From: Nitrospirillum amazonense
GTDB lineage: Bacteria > Pseudomonadota > Alphaproteobacteria > Azospirillales > Azospirillaceae
Length of the DNA stretch: 64,000 bases
Assembly (NCBI RefSeq): GCF_007828045.1
Contig: NZ_VITN01000017.1
Coordinates: forward strand, 62,001 to 126,000
Direction of reading: 5' to 3'
Every line of letters begins with the position of its first letter. Position 1 is the stretch's first letter. The notes beneath the pieces were generated by a model. It was not told the origin of the DNA, searched no databases, and was given only the letters and a program-made list of their open reading frames with translations. This document shows, piece after piece, positions 38,457 to 47,053 of the stretch. The translations under genes and the position numbers were made by a program.

Positions 38457-41286
38457 CGCCAAGAAGAAATTGATCGAGGTTGCGATCCCGCTCGAAGCGA
38501 TCAACGCCGCCTCCGCACGCGAAAAATCGATCCGGCATGGACACCCGTCCACGCTGCATCTGTGGTGGGCGCGACGGCCGCTGGCCGCGTGCCGCGCAGT
38601 GTTGTTCGCTCAGCTTGTCGATGATCCGTCGAGCGACCTTGAAAGGTTCCCCACGCCCGAGGCGCAGGAGGCCGAGCGCAAGCGGTTGTTCGCCATCATC
38701 GAGGACCTGGTGAAGTGGGAGAACTCGACCAACGAGGAGGTGCTGGAACGCGCCCGGGCCGAAATCCGCAAGAGCTGCGGCGGCGAATTGCCGCCGGTCT
38801 ATGATCCGTTCTCGGGCGGCGGGTCGATCCCGTTGGAGGCGCAGCGTCTTGGCCTGCCTGCCTATGGTTCGGATCTGAACCCGGTCGCGGTGATGATCGG
38901 TAAGGCGATGATCGAGATCCCGCCCAAGTTCAAGGACAAGGAACCAGTCCATCCCGGCGCGAAGGACCGGCAGTTCTATCGCAACGCCGAGGGCCTAGCG
39001 GAAGACGTCAAATATTATGGCGAATGGATGCGCGAGAAGGCGTGGGAGCGCATTGGACATCTTTACCCGCAAGCGGACCTGCCCAAGCATTTGGGCGGTG
39101 GCAAAGCAACTGTGGTTGCCTGGATATGGGCTAGGACTGTTCCGAGTCCTGACCCTGCGTTTGCAGGTGTGCCGGTGCCGATTGCATCAAGTTTTCTGCT
39201 CACGCCTATGAAGGGGAAAGAGGCGTGGATCGAGCCCGTGGTCGACAAGGGCACGAAGACCATAACCTACAAAGTCAGGCACGGAGGAACGGCTGATGAA
39301 ATAGTTAAAGCTAAAGACGGCACGAAATCAGGACGTGGTGCGAATTTCGTATGCGTTCTATCCGGGACGGCAATCACTCCTGAATACGTGAAAGCGACTG
39401 GACGCGCGGGCAAGATGGGGCAAGCCCTGATCGCTATAGTCGCAGAGGGAAAAGGCGGTAGATATTTTGTCGAAGCTTCGGCTGATCATGAAAAAATAGC
39501 ATTTTCCGAAAAGCCAAGCTGGAAGCCAGAAACGGCATTGCCCGCCGATCCACGGAATTTTTGGACAATCGATTACGGGCTGACGACATTTGGAAGTCTT
39601 TTTACAGACCGCCAGTTGGTGGCTCTGAATACATTTTCAGACCTGGTCGAAGAAGCCAGGAAGCAGGCAGAAGAGGACGCTATAGCGTCGGGCTTGTCAG
39701 CGGATGGTGTCGAACTGCGAGAGGGCGGAACGGCAGCAAAAGCCTATTCTGAAGCTATCAGTGTATATCTGTCATTTCTCATTTCCAAATTGGCCGACAA
39801 GGGATCGACCATTTGTACTTGGGATGCCGGACCTGCATCCAACAAGTCGGCCTCAGGGCGATCAGCCCGAGTGGCGACGGTGCGTGTGACCTTCGGACGG
39901 CAGTCGTTACCGATGACCTGGGATTTTGCGGAGGTGAATTTCTTTAGTTCGTCTGTGGGGGCGATCGAGACAGTTTTGAAGACGCTCGCAACTCCAATCC
40001 AGTATTTTCCACCCCAAGCTCCTTCTGGGTCTATCGTGCAGCACGATGCACAGACGGTCGACCTTCCGGAGGGGGCCGTGATCTCGAGCGACCCGCCATA
40101 TTATGACAACATCGGTTACTCGGATCTGTCGGATTTCTTCTTTTGTTGGCTGCGACCATCTCTGAGAAAGACCTTTCCGGATATTTTCGGACTGTTGGCG
40201 ACGCCTAAGACGGAGGAACTTGTCGCAACTCCCTACCGACACGAAGGAAAGGGCTCTGCCGAGGCATTTTTCTTGGCAGGAATGCGTTCTGCTATCAACA
40301 ATATGGCTTTGAAGTCGTCTGATAAATTTCCGGCGACAATTTATTATGCTTTCAAGCAGAGCGAAGTCTCACAAGAGGGTATTAGTTCGACAGGCTGGGC
40401 GACCTTTCTTCAGGCCGTGATCGAAGCGGGTTATGCTGTTGTAGGTACTTGGCCGGTCAGAACGGAGATGGCGAGCCGGATGATTGCTTCCGGCACAAAC
40501 GCCCTTGCAAATTCGGTCGTCCTGGTTTGCCGGAAGAAGGAGAACACAGCCGAGGTCGTTACCCGTGCTGAGTTCATCCGCGCCCTGAAACGTGAGCTAC
40601 CACCTGCTATCTCCGAGCTTCAGGCTGCCAACATCGCGCCAGCCGACATGCCACAATCGGCTATCGGACCAGGCATGGGCGTGTTCTCGCGTTATAAAGC
40701 CGTGCTGGAATCGGACGATAACCCGATGAGCGTGAAGACTGCACTTCAGCTTATTAACAAAGAACTCGACGAATATCTGGGCGGGATTCAAGGCGAGTTC
40801 GATCCTGACACGCGGTTTGCCATCACATGGTTCGAGCAGAACGGGTTAAAGACCGGCGATTACGGCACGGCCAACAGCATCGCCACGGCGCGGGGCATCT
40901 CGGTCGAGAGCGTCAAGCACGCCGGGATCGTCGAAAGTGCCGCTGGCAAGGTCCGTATCCTCGTGCGCGATGAACTCGATGAGGACTGGGACCCGGAGGA
41001 CGACCGTCACCTGACGGTCTGGGAGTGCCTCCAGCATCTGGTCAGGCAGCATGAGAAGGACGGCATTTCCCACGACACCGCTGTCCTGCTCAAGAAGATC
41101 AACACCCAGGCCGAGGCCGTGAAGGATCTCGCCTACTGCCTCTACGACATCAGCGCTAACAAGCGGAAGGATGCGAAGGAGGCCACGGCCTACAACGCCC
41201 TGATCGCCGATTGGGCCGAGCTGACGAAGGCGGCGGCGGCCATCCACGATACGCGCGGCGATCGTCAGATCCGGCTGGACATTTAA
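38440..41286 (+). CDS. DUF1156 adenine-type DNA methylase
   Basis: A 948-residue predicted DNA N6-adenine methyltransferase. The DUF1156 signature HPSTLHLWWARRPLA is at about 35-49, the SAM-binding motif DPFSGGGS at 122-129, and the catalytic motif SDPPYYDN at 550-557, in gamma/zeta-like order with a large insertion between. ATG 38440 is preferred over TTG 38434; it overlaps the previous gene by 17 bp. The middle third (roughly 39100-40560) is distinctly AT-richer than both ends: hand counts give 43% GC at 39301-39360 and 42% at 40321-40380, against 65% at 38761-38820 and 57% at 41041-41100. This suggests a replaced specificity region. It probably marks self DNA for the helicase and ATPase partners. 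Confidence 0.88.
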   Translation: MTSTTNAKKKLIEVAIPLEAINAASAREKSIRHGHPSTLHLWWARRPLAACRAVLFAQLVDDPSSDLERFPTPEAQEAERKRLFAIIEDLVKWENSTNEEVLERARAEIRKSCGGELPPVYDPFSGGGSIPLEAQRLGLPAYGSDLNPVAVMIGKAMIEIPPKFKDKEPVHPGAKDRQFYRNAEGLAEDVKYYGEWMREKAWERIGHLYPQADLPKHLGGGKATVVAWIWARTVPSPDPAFAGVPVPIASSFLLTPMKGKEAWIEPVVDKGTKTITYKVRHGGTADEIVKAKDGTKSGRGANFVCVLSGTAITPEYVKATGRAGKMGQALIAIVAEGKGGRYFVEASADHEKIAFSEKPSWKPETALPADPRNFWTIDYGLTTFGSLFTDRQLVALNTFSDLVEEARKQAEEDAIASGLSADGVELREGGTAAKAYSEAISVYLSFLISKLADKGSTICTWDAGPASNKSASGRSARVATVRVTFGRQSLPMTWDFAEVNFFSSSVGAIETVLKTLATPIQYFPPQAPSGSIVQHDAQTVDLPEGAVISSDPPYYDNIGYSDLSDFFFCWLRPSLRKTFPDIFGLLATPKTEELVATPYRHEGKGSAEAFFLAGMRSAINNMALKSSDKFPATIYYAFKQSEVSQEGISSTGWATFLQAVIEAGYAVVGTWPVRTEMASRMIASGTNALANSVVLVCRKKENTAEVVTRAEFIRALKRELPPAISELQAANIAPADMPQSAIGPGMGVFSRYKAVLESDDNPMSVKTALQLINKELDEYLGGIQGEFDPDTRFAITWFEQNGLKTGDYGTANSIATARGISVESVKHAGIVESAAGKVRILVRDELDEDWDPEDDRHLTVWECLQHLVRQHEKDGISHDTAVLLKKINTQAEAVKDLAYCLYDISANKRKDAKEATAYNALIADWAELTKAAAAIHDTRGDRQIRLDI

Positions 41287-41299
41287 GGGGGAATGGGAC

Positions 41300-44200
41300 G
41301 TGGCAAAAAGTACGCGCCAATATGTGTTTGAGGGTATGGAGCTGCTGCCTGCGGCGCTGATCCCCTTCGTTGAAAAGAGGCTCGAAACCTCGCTCAAGGG
41401 GCATTGGCAGGTCCAGGTTCTGGAGAAGCTGCCAAGCCTGCGCCCCAACAGCAGTGGCGAAGTTGGCTGGGACCAAGCCGCGTTGTTCAACGCGATGGAT
41501 CGCTTCTGGAGCGAGGCGTTCAAGGCGGTGCTTGGCCGCGCCGAACGCTCGCTGGTCAATGAACTGGGCGATGTCCGCAACAAGCTCTCGCACAACGAGA
41601 CCTTCACCTACGACGACGCGGAACGCGCGCTCGATTCCATGCGGCGCCTGATGGAGGCAATCAGCGCCGGCGAGACAGCCGAGCAGCTCGGCAAGATGCG
41701 CGACACCATCTTACGCACGAAGTTTACCGAGCTTCAGCGAAACGAGGAGCGGCGGAAAACCCAGCGTCTTGAGATTTCTGTCGAGACCGTGGCGGGACTG
41801 CTGCCGTGGCGTGAAATCGTCGAGCCACACCAGGATGTCGCCACCGGCGAGTTCCAGCAGGCGGAGTTCGCGGCCGACCTCGCCAAGGTGCATTCGGGGA
41901 GCGCGCCGCCGGAATACCGCGATCCGCGTCAGTTTTACAGCCGTACCTATCTGACGGAGGGCTTGAGCACCCTGCTGGTCGGTGCTGCGAAGCGGCTGTC
42001 CGGCAGCGGCGGCGATCCCGTGGTCGAACTGCAAACCAACTTTGGTGGCGGCAAGACGCACTCGATGCTGGCGCTTTATCACATGGCGGGGCCGACCCCG
42101 GTCCAGGACCTCTCCGGCCTCGATCAACTGCTGGAGAAGCAGGGGCTCAGCGTGCCGAATGCCATCAACCGCGCCGTGCTCGTCGGCACATCGCGCGGAC
42201 CGCAGGACGTGCTCCACGCCGAGGGCGACCGCAAGATTCGCACGACATGGGGTGAACTCGCCTGGCAGCTCGGCGGTGCCGACGCTTTCGCCATGGTGGC
42301 TGAGAACGACGCCAGCGGCATCGCACCGGGCTCGAATCTGCTGGAGGCGCTTTTCAAGAAATATGCGCCTTGCCTGATCCTGATCGACGAATGGGTCGCT
42401 TACCTGCGTCAGATCTACAAGGTCGAGGGGCTGCCCTCGGGGTCGTTCGATGCCAACCTGTCTTTCGTCCAGTCGCTGACCGAGGCGGTTAAGGCCAGCC
42501 CCGGTACGCTGCTGGTCGCATCTTTGCCGGCCTCGCAGATCGAGGTTGGCGGCGAAGGCGGTCAGGAAGCGCTGGCGCGTCTCAAGCAAACCTTCAGCCG
42601 CGTGGAATCCTCGTGGCGGCCCGCGAGCCAGGAGGAGAGCTATGAGATCGTCAGGCGGCGGCTGTTCAAGGACATCCCCGGCGACAAGTTCCATCACCGT
42701 GATAACACGCTGAAGCAGTTCGCCAAGCTCTACCGCGAGAACGCCAACGATTTCCCGCAAGGCTGCGCGGACGAGGATTACCGGCGCAAGCTGGAGAAGG
42801 CGTATCCGATCCACCCCGAGCTGTTCGATCAGCTCTATACGAGCTGGGGTTCGCTCGAAAAGTTCCAGCGCACGCGCGGTGTGCTGCGCCTGATGGCACA
42901 GGCCATTCACGAGCTATGGATGAATGCCGATCCGTCGGTGATGATCATGCCCGGCAGCGTGGCGGTAAGTTCGCCGCGCGTGGAGCCGGAACTGCTCCAT
43001 TATCTTGACGTGAGTTGGCAGGCGATCATCGCCGGCGATGTCGATGGCACGACGTCCACGCCCTACAAGGTCGATCAGTCGGCGCCCAACCTGAACCGCT
43101 ATTCGGCGACGCGGCGCGTCGCGCGCGCGATCTTCATGGGAACCGCGCCTACGGCGCAGCAACAGAACACCGGCCTCGACGACAAGCAGATCAACCTCGG
43201 CGTCGTACAGCCTGGCGAACGCCCGACGATCTTCGGCGATGCGCTCAGGCGGCTGACCAACCAGGCCAAGTTCATGCACGCCGATCTTGGCCGGTACTGG
43301 TACTCGATGTCGGCGAGCCTCAATCGTATCGCGGCGGATAAAGCCGCGCAGATCGAGGCAGCGCTAGTCGATGTGACGATCGATACGGAACTCGGAAAAT
43401 ATGTGAACGGCCTTGCCGATCGCGGGCATTTCGATGCCGTGCAGGTCGCGCCAGCCTCGTCGGCCGAAGTTCCCGACGAAGCCGGCGGTGTTCGCGCCGT
43501 CGTGCTGGGTGTCAAATATCCCCACAATGGCCGCGATGGCTCCGACGCGCTGGTCGAGGCCAAGGACATTCTCACGCAGCGCGGCAGCACGCCGCGCGTC
43601 TATCGCAACATGCTGGTGTTCATTGCCGCGGAAGGCCGTCAGCTCGACCATCTGAAAGACGCTGTTCGTGCTTCGCTGGCCTGGGGGGAGATCGTCCGCG
43701 ACACGGAGCGGTTGAACCTTACCCAGAGCGATAGCGCGTTGGCCAAAACGAAACTGGCCGAAGCGAACGAAACGATGAAGACCCGCCTGAAAGAGGCATG
43801 GTGCTATCTCCATTATCCGGCCCAGGAGAGCGCCCAGGCCGATTGGGAGTGGGTGTCGGGCAAAATCCCGGCGCAGGACGGTTTGTTGGCGCGGGCCAGC
43901 AAGAAGTTGGTGGCCGAGGAGGGCCTGCTCACGGAATTGGGGCCATCGCGCCTCGACCGTGACCTCCAGAAATATATCTGGAACGACAAGCCGTGGTTGT
44001 CGCTGAAAGATCTACGGGAATATCTCAACCGCTACATCTATCTGCCGCGCATCAAGGATCAGGGCGTCCTGATCAAGGCTGTGCAGGCTGCCGTGAATGG
44101 CATGTTGCCTGGTCCATTCGCCTATGCAGAGCGATGGGACGAGAAGTCGGACACCTATCTGGGGCTGGCGATCGAGCGCGCGGTAAGCGCCGTGGTCGTG

Positions 44201-44596
44201 ATCGACGGCGATAGCGTCATTGTGAGGCCGGAGGTGGCCGAGGCGCATCGTCCGGCTCCCGTGCAGTCTGGGTCCGGCGACGCTACCCCAGGAACCGGCG
44301 GCAGCACGCCGGCGCCCGATGGGCAGCCCACGGATGACGTGCCCTCGGCTCCGCAACCGGAAAAGAAGCCGACGCGCTTCTCCGGCGCCGTGATGATCTC
44401 ACCGGAGCGTCCGGCCCGAGACATCCATCAGATCGTCGAAGCAATCGTCGAGCAACTGACCACGTTGCCGGGCAGCCAGGTGAAGATCCGGCTCGAGATT
44501 GACGCCGAAGTGCCGGACGGTCTCGATCGCGCCAAGGTTCGGACGCTTGTCGAGAATGCCAATACACTTGGATTCATAGAGAAATCCGTAGAGTGA
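41300..44596 (+). CDS. HEPN-containing DUF499 ATPase
   Basis: An 1098-residue protein with two parts. Residues 1 to about 140 form a helical domain with RNKLSH at 93-98, which fits the R-(N)-x-x-x-H HEPN ribonuclease motif and looks like the Swt1-type HEPN family. The rest is a DUF499 P-loop ATPase: Walker A NFGGGKTH (247-254), Walker B LILIDEW (about 359-365), and VASLPASQIE nearby as the sensor strand. A Pro/Gly-rich linker (about 980-1030) leads to a small C-terminal domain. The GTG start at 41300 is preceded by AAGGGGGAA at 41285-41293. DUF499 proteins accompany DUF1156 methylases in defence islands. An RNase-armed ATPase would allow an abortive response; inference. Confidence 0.87.
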   Translation: MAKSTRQYVFEGMELLPAALIPFVEKRLETSLKGHWQVQVLEKLPSLRPNSSGEVGWDQAALFNAMDRFWSEAFKAVLGRAERSLVNELGDVRNKLSHNETFTYDDAERALDSMRRLMEAISAGETAEQLGKMRDTILRTKFTELQRNEERRKTQRLEISVETVAGLLPWREIVEPHQDVATGEFQQAEFAADLAKVHSGSAPPEYRDPRQFYSRTYLTEGLSTLLVGAAKRLSGSGGDPVVELQTNFGGGKTHSMLALYHMAGPTPVQDLSGLDQLLEKQGLSVPNAINRAVLVGTSRGPQDVLHAEGDRKIRTTWGELAWQLGGADAFAMVAENDASGIAPGSNLLEALFKKYAPCLILIDEWVAYLRQIYKVEGLPSGSFDANLSFVQSLTEAVKASPGTLLVASLPASQIEVGGEGGQEALARLKQTFSRVESSWRPASQEESYEIVRRRLFKDIPGDKFHHRDNTLKQFAKLYRENANDFPQGCADEDYRRKLEKAYPIHPELFDQLYTSWGSLEKFQRTRGVLRLMAQAIHELWMNADPSVMIMPGSVAVSSPRVEPELLHYLDVSWQAIIAGDVDGTTSTPYKVDQSAPNLNRYSATRRVARAIFMGTAPTAQQQNTGLDDKQINLGVVQPGERPTIFGDALRRLTNQAKFMHADLGRYWYSMSASLNRIAADKAAQIEAALVDVTIDTELGKYVNGLADRGHFDAVQVAPASSAEVPDEAGGVRAVVLGVKYPHNGRDGSDALVEAKDILTQRGSTPRVYRNMLVFIAAEGRQLDHLKDAVRASLAWGEIVRDTERLNLTQSDSALAKTKLAEANETMKTRLKEAWCYLHYPAQESAQADWEWVSGKIPAQDGLLARASKKLVAEEGLLTELGPSRLDRDLQKYIWNDKPWLSLKDLREYLNRYIYLPRIKDQGVLIKAVQAAVNGMLPGPFAYAERWDEKSDTYLGLAIERAVSAVVVIDGDSVIVRPEVAEAHRPAPVQSGSGDATPGTGGSTPAPDGQPTDDVPSAPQPEKKPTRFSGAVMISPERPARDIHQIVEAIVEQLTTLPGSQVKIRLEIDAEVPDGLDRAKVRTLVENANTLGFIEKSVE

Positions 44597-44602
44597 TAGC
44601 CG

Positions 44603-44637
44603 GTCGGCGCTCTCTGGTATGGCCGGGGAGCGCCGAC
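44603..44637 (+). terminator. Hairpin terminator at right edge of cargo
   Basis: GTCGGCGCTC (44603-44612) and GAGCGCCGAC (44628-44637) are perfect reverse complements with a 15-nt loop, starting six bases after the DUF499 stop codon. Only a weak T-rich tract follows (actttgt). It separates the cargo operon from the LysR gene. Confidence 0.6.
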
Positions 44638-44739
44638 GAACTTTGTCGCCACGCTGGGAAATCGCTTTGGCAAGCCTCGCAGCGTCTTTGTCAGGCATTC
44701 GGGATAAGGGGGCTCCCCGGACGATTTCCAGGTGTGAGT

Positions 44740-45633
44740 ATGAATTTTCGACATCTGCGGTATTTCGTGGCGGCTTCCGAGCATGGGAGTTTCCGCAAGG
44801 CGGGCGTAGCGTTGGGCGTACAGGAGTCCACGATCAGCCGCCGGATTCGCGACCTGGAAGACGGGCTCGGCTCTGCGCTGTTTCACCGTCACAGCGGCGG
44901 TGTATGCCTGACCGTTGCCGGACAGCGGCTTTTGTCGAAAGCCCAAAAGGTTCTTCGATACATCAATGAAGGCGCGGAGATCGTGGACGCGGTGGGGCGC
45001 GGCACAGAAGGTCAATTGCGCGTGGGCATCTTCTCGTCCCTGGCCTCGGGGTTCCTGCAAGATCTTCTCCGGACCTTCGCCGCAGAGCACCCTGGCGTGT
45101 ATGTCGAGGTTGTCGACGGCAATCCCGCGGAGCATGTCGCCGCGATCCGGCAGTTCCGGCTGGACATCGCCTTTCTGACAGGGACGTTGGAGTGGCCTCA
45201 ATGCGAGACCACCTATCTCTGGTCTGAACGTGTTTTCGTGGTGCTGCCGGAAGCACATGCCCTTGCCCGGAAAGAGGAGGTGAAGTGGCATGATCTGGCG
45301 CACGAGACCTTCATCGTCAGCGATGTACCGCCGGGCCAGGAGGTCCATGACTATCTGGTCCAGCGGGTCGCCGATCTCGGCCATCACCCGAAGATTCAGG
45401 CGCAGTTTGTCGGGCGCGACAATCTGTTGACGCTTGTCGCGATCGGCAGCGGACTGACGGTCACGAGCGAAGCGACGACAGCCGCCCATGTGCCGGGCAT
45501 CTGCTATCGGCCGATCATTGGTGAGGTCCTTCCCTTCAACGGCGTGTGGTCGCCAAAGAACGACAATCCGGCGCTCAGGCGCTTTGTCAGCATGGCGAAG
45601 ATGATGGCGCGTCGTCAGGGCGTGGATTTATGA
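44740..45633 (+). CDS. LysR family transcriptional regulator
   Basis: A 297-residue LysR-type regulator. The N-terminal winged HTH (FRHLRYFVAASEHGSFRKAGVALGVQESTISRRIRDLE) is canonical, and the remainder is a periplasmic-binding-protein-like effector domain (LRVGIFSSLASGF start, VFVVLPEAHALA, IGSGLTVTSEA). The ATG at 44740 gives the conserved MNFRHLRYFV start, and in-frame codons upstream lie in the terminator region. It is convergent with the trb operon (3' overlap of 6 bp with the DUF2274 gene), a position this regulator commonly has in trb-type ICEs. Control of transfer or of a neighbouring promoter is inferred; effector unknown. Confidence 0.92.
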   Translation: MNFRHLRYFVAASEHGSFRKAGVALGVQESTISRRIRDLEDGLGSALFHRHSGGVCLTVAGQRLLSKAQKVLRYINEGAEIVDAVGRGTEGQLRVGIFSSLASGFLQDLLRTFAAEHPGVYVEVVDGNPAEHVAAIRQFRLDIAFLTGTLEWPQCETTYLWSERVFVVLPEAHALARKEEVKWHDLAHETFIVSDVPPGQEVHDYLVQRVADLGHHPKIQAQFVGRDNLLTLVAIGSGLTVTSEATTAAHVPGICYRPIIGEVLPFNGVWSPKNDNPALRRFVSMAKMMARRQGVDL

Positions 45634-45867
45634 ACTGGCATCGCCCGCGGGCTTCGCGCGCCGGGCCTTGGCGAACCCGCGATCGGTGGCGATGAAGCGC
45701 TCCAGCATCGGTACAATCAGCTGGATGGGATCGCGCACAGGATGGCCGGTCTGCTTTCCCAGCAGCTCGGCATATGCCGCGAGATCCCGGTGAAGCGATG
45801 CGGGCAGTTCCAGCGTCGCCTTCACCGGCCTTTCCTCGGCGATCGGGCCGAGCTTCAATTTCGTCAT
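45628..45867 (-). CDS. DUF2274 domain-containing protein
   Basis: A 79-residue protein with a ribbon-helix-helix-like core (PVKATLELPASLHRDLAAYAELL) and a basic C-terminal tail. DUF2274 genes are a regular last member of trb operons in alpha- and betaproteobacterial ICEs, directly after trbI as here (1-bp spacing). It may be a DNA-binding autoregulator of the transfer operon; function not established. Confidence 0.8.
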   Translation of the reverse strand: MTKLKLGPIAEERPVKATLELPASLHRDLAAYAELLGKQTGHPVRDPIQLIVPMLERFIATDRGFAKARRAKPAGDASS

Positions 45868-45868
45868 G

Positions 45869-47053
45869 TCAGCCTCCGTAAGGTTCGAGGACGAGATCGC
45901 GGGTGACGATCACGCGGACAGGGAAGCCGGGCCGGATCGTCAGTGTCGGGGCGACGTTGAGCTGGCGCCGAACGATCTGCTGACCGGCATCATTGATCGT
46001 GTCCTGGCCCCCATTGCGGATGGCGCGCAGGAGCCGGTCCTGGTCATCGATGGCAAGCTCGGACCCGACTGACAGAAGCGTCGAGAGCCCCGCCGCTTTG
46101 GCGAGATCCCACCAATGGTAATCGACGCCGTCTTCCAGACCGGCATAGCCCTGGGTATCGGCTCCGGGCTGGCGTTCTAGCACAATGGACCGGCCGTTCG
46201 GGAGGATGAGCCTGTTCCAGACGAGAAGCACGCGGCTCTGCCCGTATTGGACGCTATTGTCGTACTGGCCGATGATCCGGGTGCCCTGTGGGATGACGAG
46301 GATGCGGCCGGTCGGGCTATCGTAGATGTTCTCCGTCACCTGCGCGGTGATTTGTCCAGGCAGATCGGAGCGGATGCCGGTGATGAGGGCGGCCGAGATG
46401 ACCGCGCCCGCCTGGAGAACATAGGGCGATGCTGGCGCCATGATGCGGTCGGCTGCAATGGTGCGGCGGTCGACGGGAGCATTGAGGAACGCGAGTTGTC
46501 GATCTTGAGGCGTCTCGGCACCTGGTTGTGTGCCAGCTCCCACGCCGGCAAATCCCGGCACATTCGGGCCAGCGGTCGCCGACGTTGCGGCCGGACCGGC
46601 CTGGAAAAACACGCGGCTGGTGCGGGCGGCCTCCAATTCGGCGAGGCGACGTTGTTCCTCGGGATCAGGCCCCGGCGCCGCCATGGCGGGCGGCACGACA
46701 GGATGACCCTGATTTTGCGCGCTGACGATCGGGCGGCCGAGGTCTCCAGGTAGCGCCGGGCCGAGGACCGGGCCGGTGTAATCGCGGGGCAGGCCGGCCA
46801 GGCCGTCGGCCGTGGTGCGGTTGTCGGTCGAATAGAGTTCGTCGGCGCTCTTGCCGGGATCACGGGTCTGGAGCGCGTAGATCAGAGAGCCGCCGATACC
46901 GACGAGGGCAACCGCGGCGACGCCGGCGAGTACTTTGCGCGACAGCCGGGTGACACGCGGAGGTTCCGCCCGCAGGCGCATGGACGATGACGTATCGACG
47001 GCGGGCGTCGATTGGTCCAGCGGTTCGGCATTGTCGTGGTCGGTGTCGCTCAT
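45869..47053 (-). CDS. trbI: Conjugal transfer protein TrbI (VirB10-like)
   Basis: A 394-residue VirB10 homologue, the core-complex protein that spans both membranes. A cytoplasmic N-terminus is followed by one transmembrane helix (VLAGVAAVALVGIGGSLIYAL, about 41-61), a proline-rich periplasmic stretch, and the C-terminal beta-barrel domain. The latter has YVLQAGAVISAALITGIRSDLPG, the TrbI-family hallmark, and GTRIIGQYDNSVQYGQSRVLLVWNRL. It overlaps trbG by 4 bp. Confidence 0.95.
   Translation of the reverse strand: MSDTDHDNAEPLDQSTPAVDTSSSMRLRAEPPRVTRLSRKVLAGVAAVALVGIGGSLIYALQTRDPGKSADELYSTDNRTTADGLAGLPRDYTGPVLGPALPGDLGRPIVSAQNQGHPVVPPAMAAPGPDPEEQRRLAELEAARTSRVFFQAGPAATSATAGPNVPGFAGVGAGTQPGAETPQDRQLAFLNAPVDRRTIAADRIMAPASPYVLQAGAVISAALITGIRSDLPGQITAQVTENIYDSPTGRILVIPQGTRIIGQYDNSVQYGQSRVLLVWNRLILPNGRSIVLERQPGADTQGYAGLEDGVDYHWWDLAKAAGLSTLLSVGSELAIDDQDRLLRAIRNGGQDTINDAGQQIVRRQLNVAPTLTIRPGFPVRVIVTRDLVLEPYGG

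Noticed and set aside
13629-44596. DISARM system
   Set aside because: A PLD protein, an SNF2 helicase and a methylase are present, but there is no DUF1998 (DrmB) protein and the PLD protein is a long two-motif type in a different operon.
29324-44596. BREX system
   Set aside because: The regulator is BrxR-like and a methylase is present, but no PglZ phosphatase, BrxC ATPase or Lon-like BrxL is encoded.
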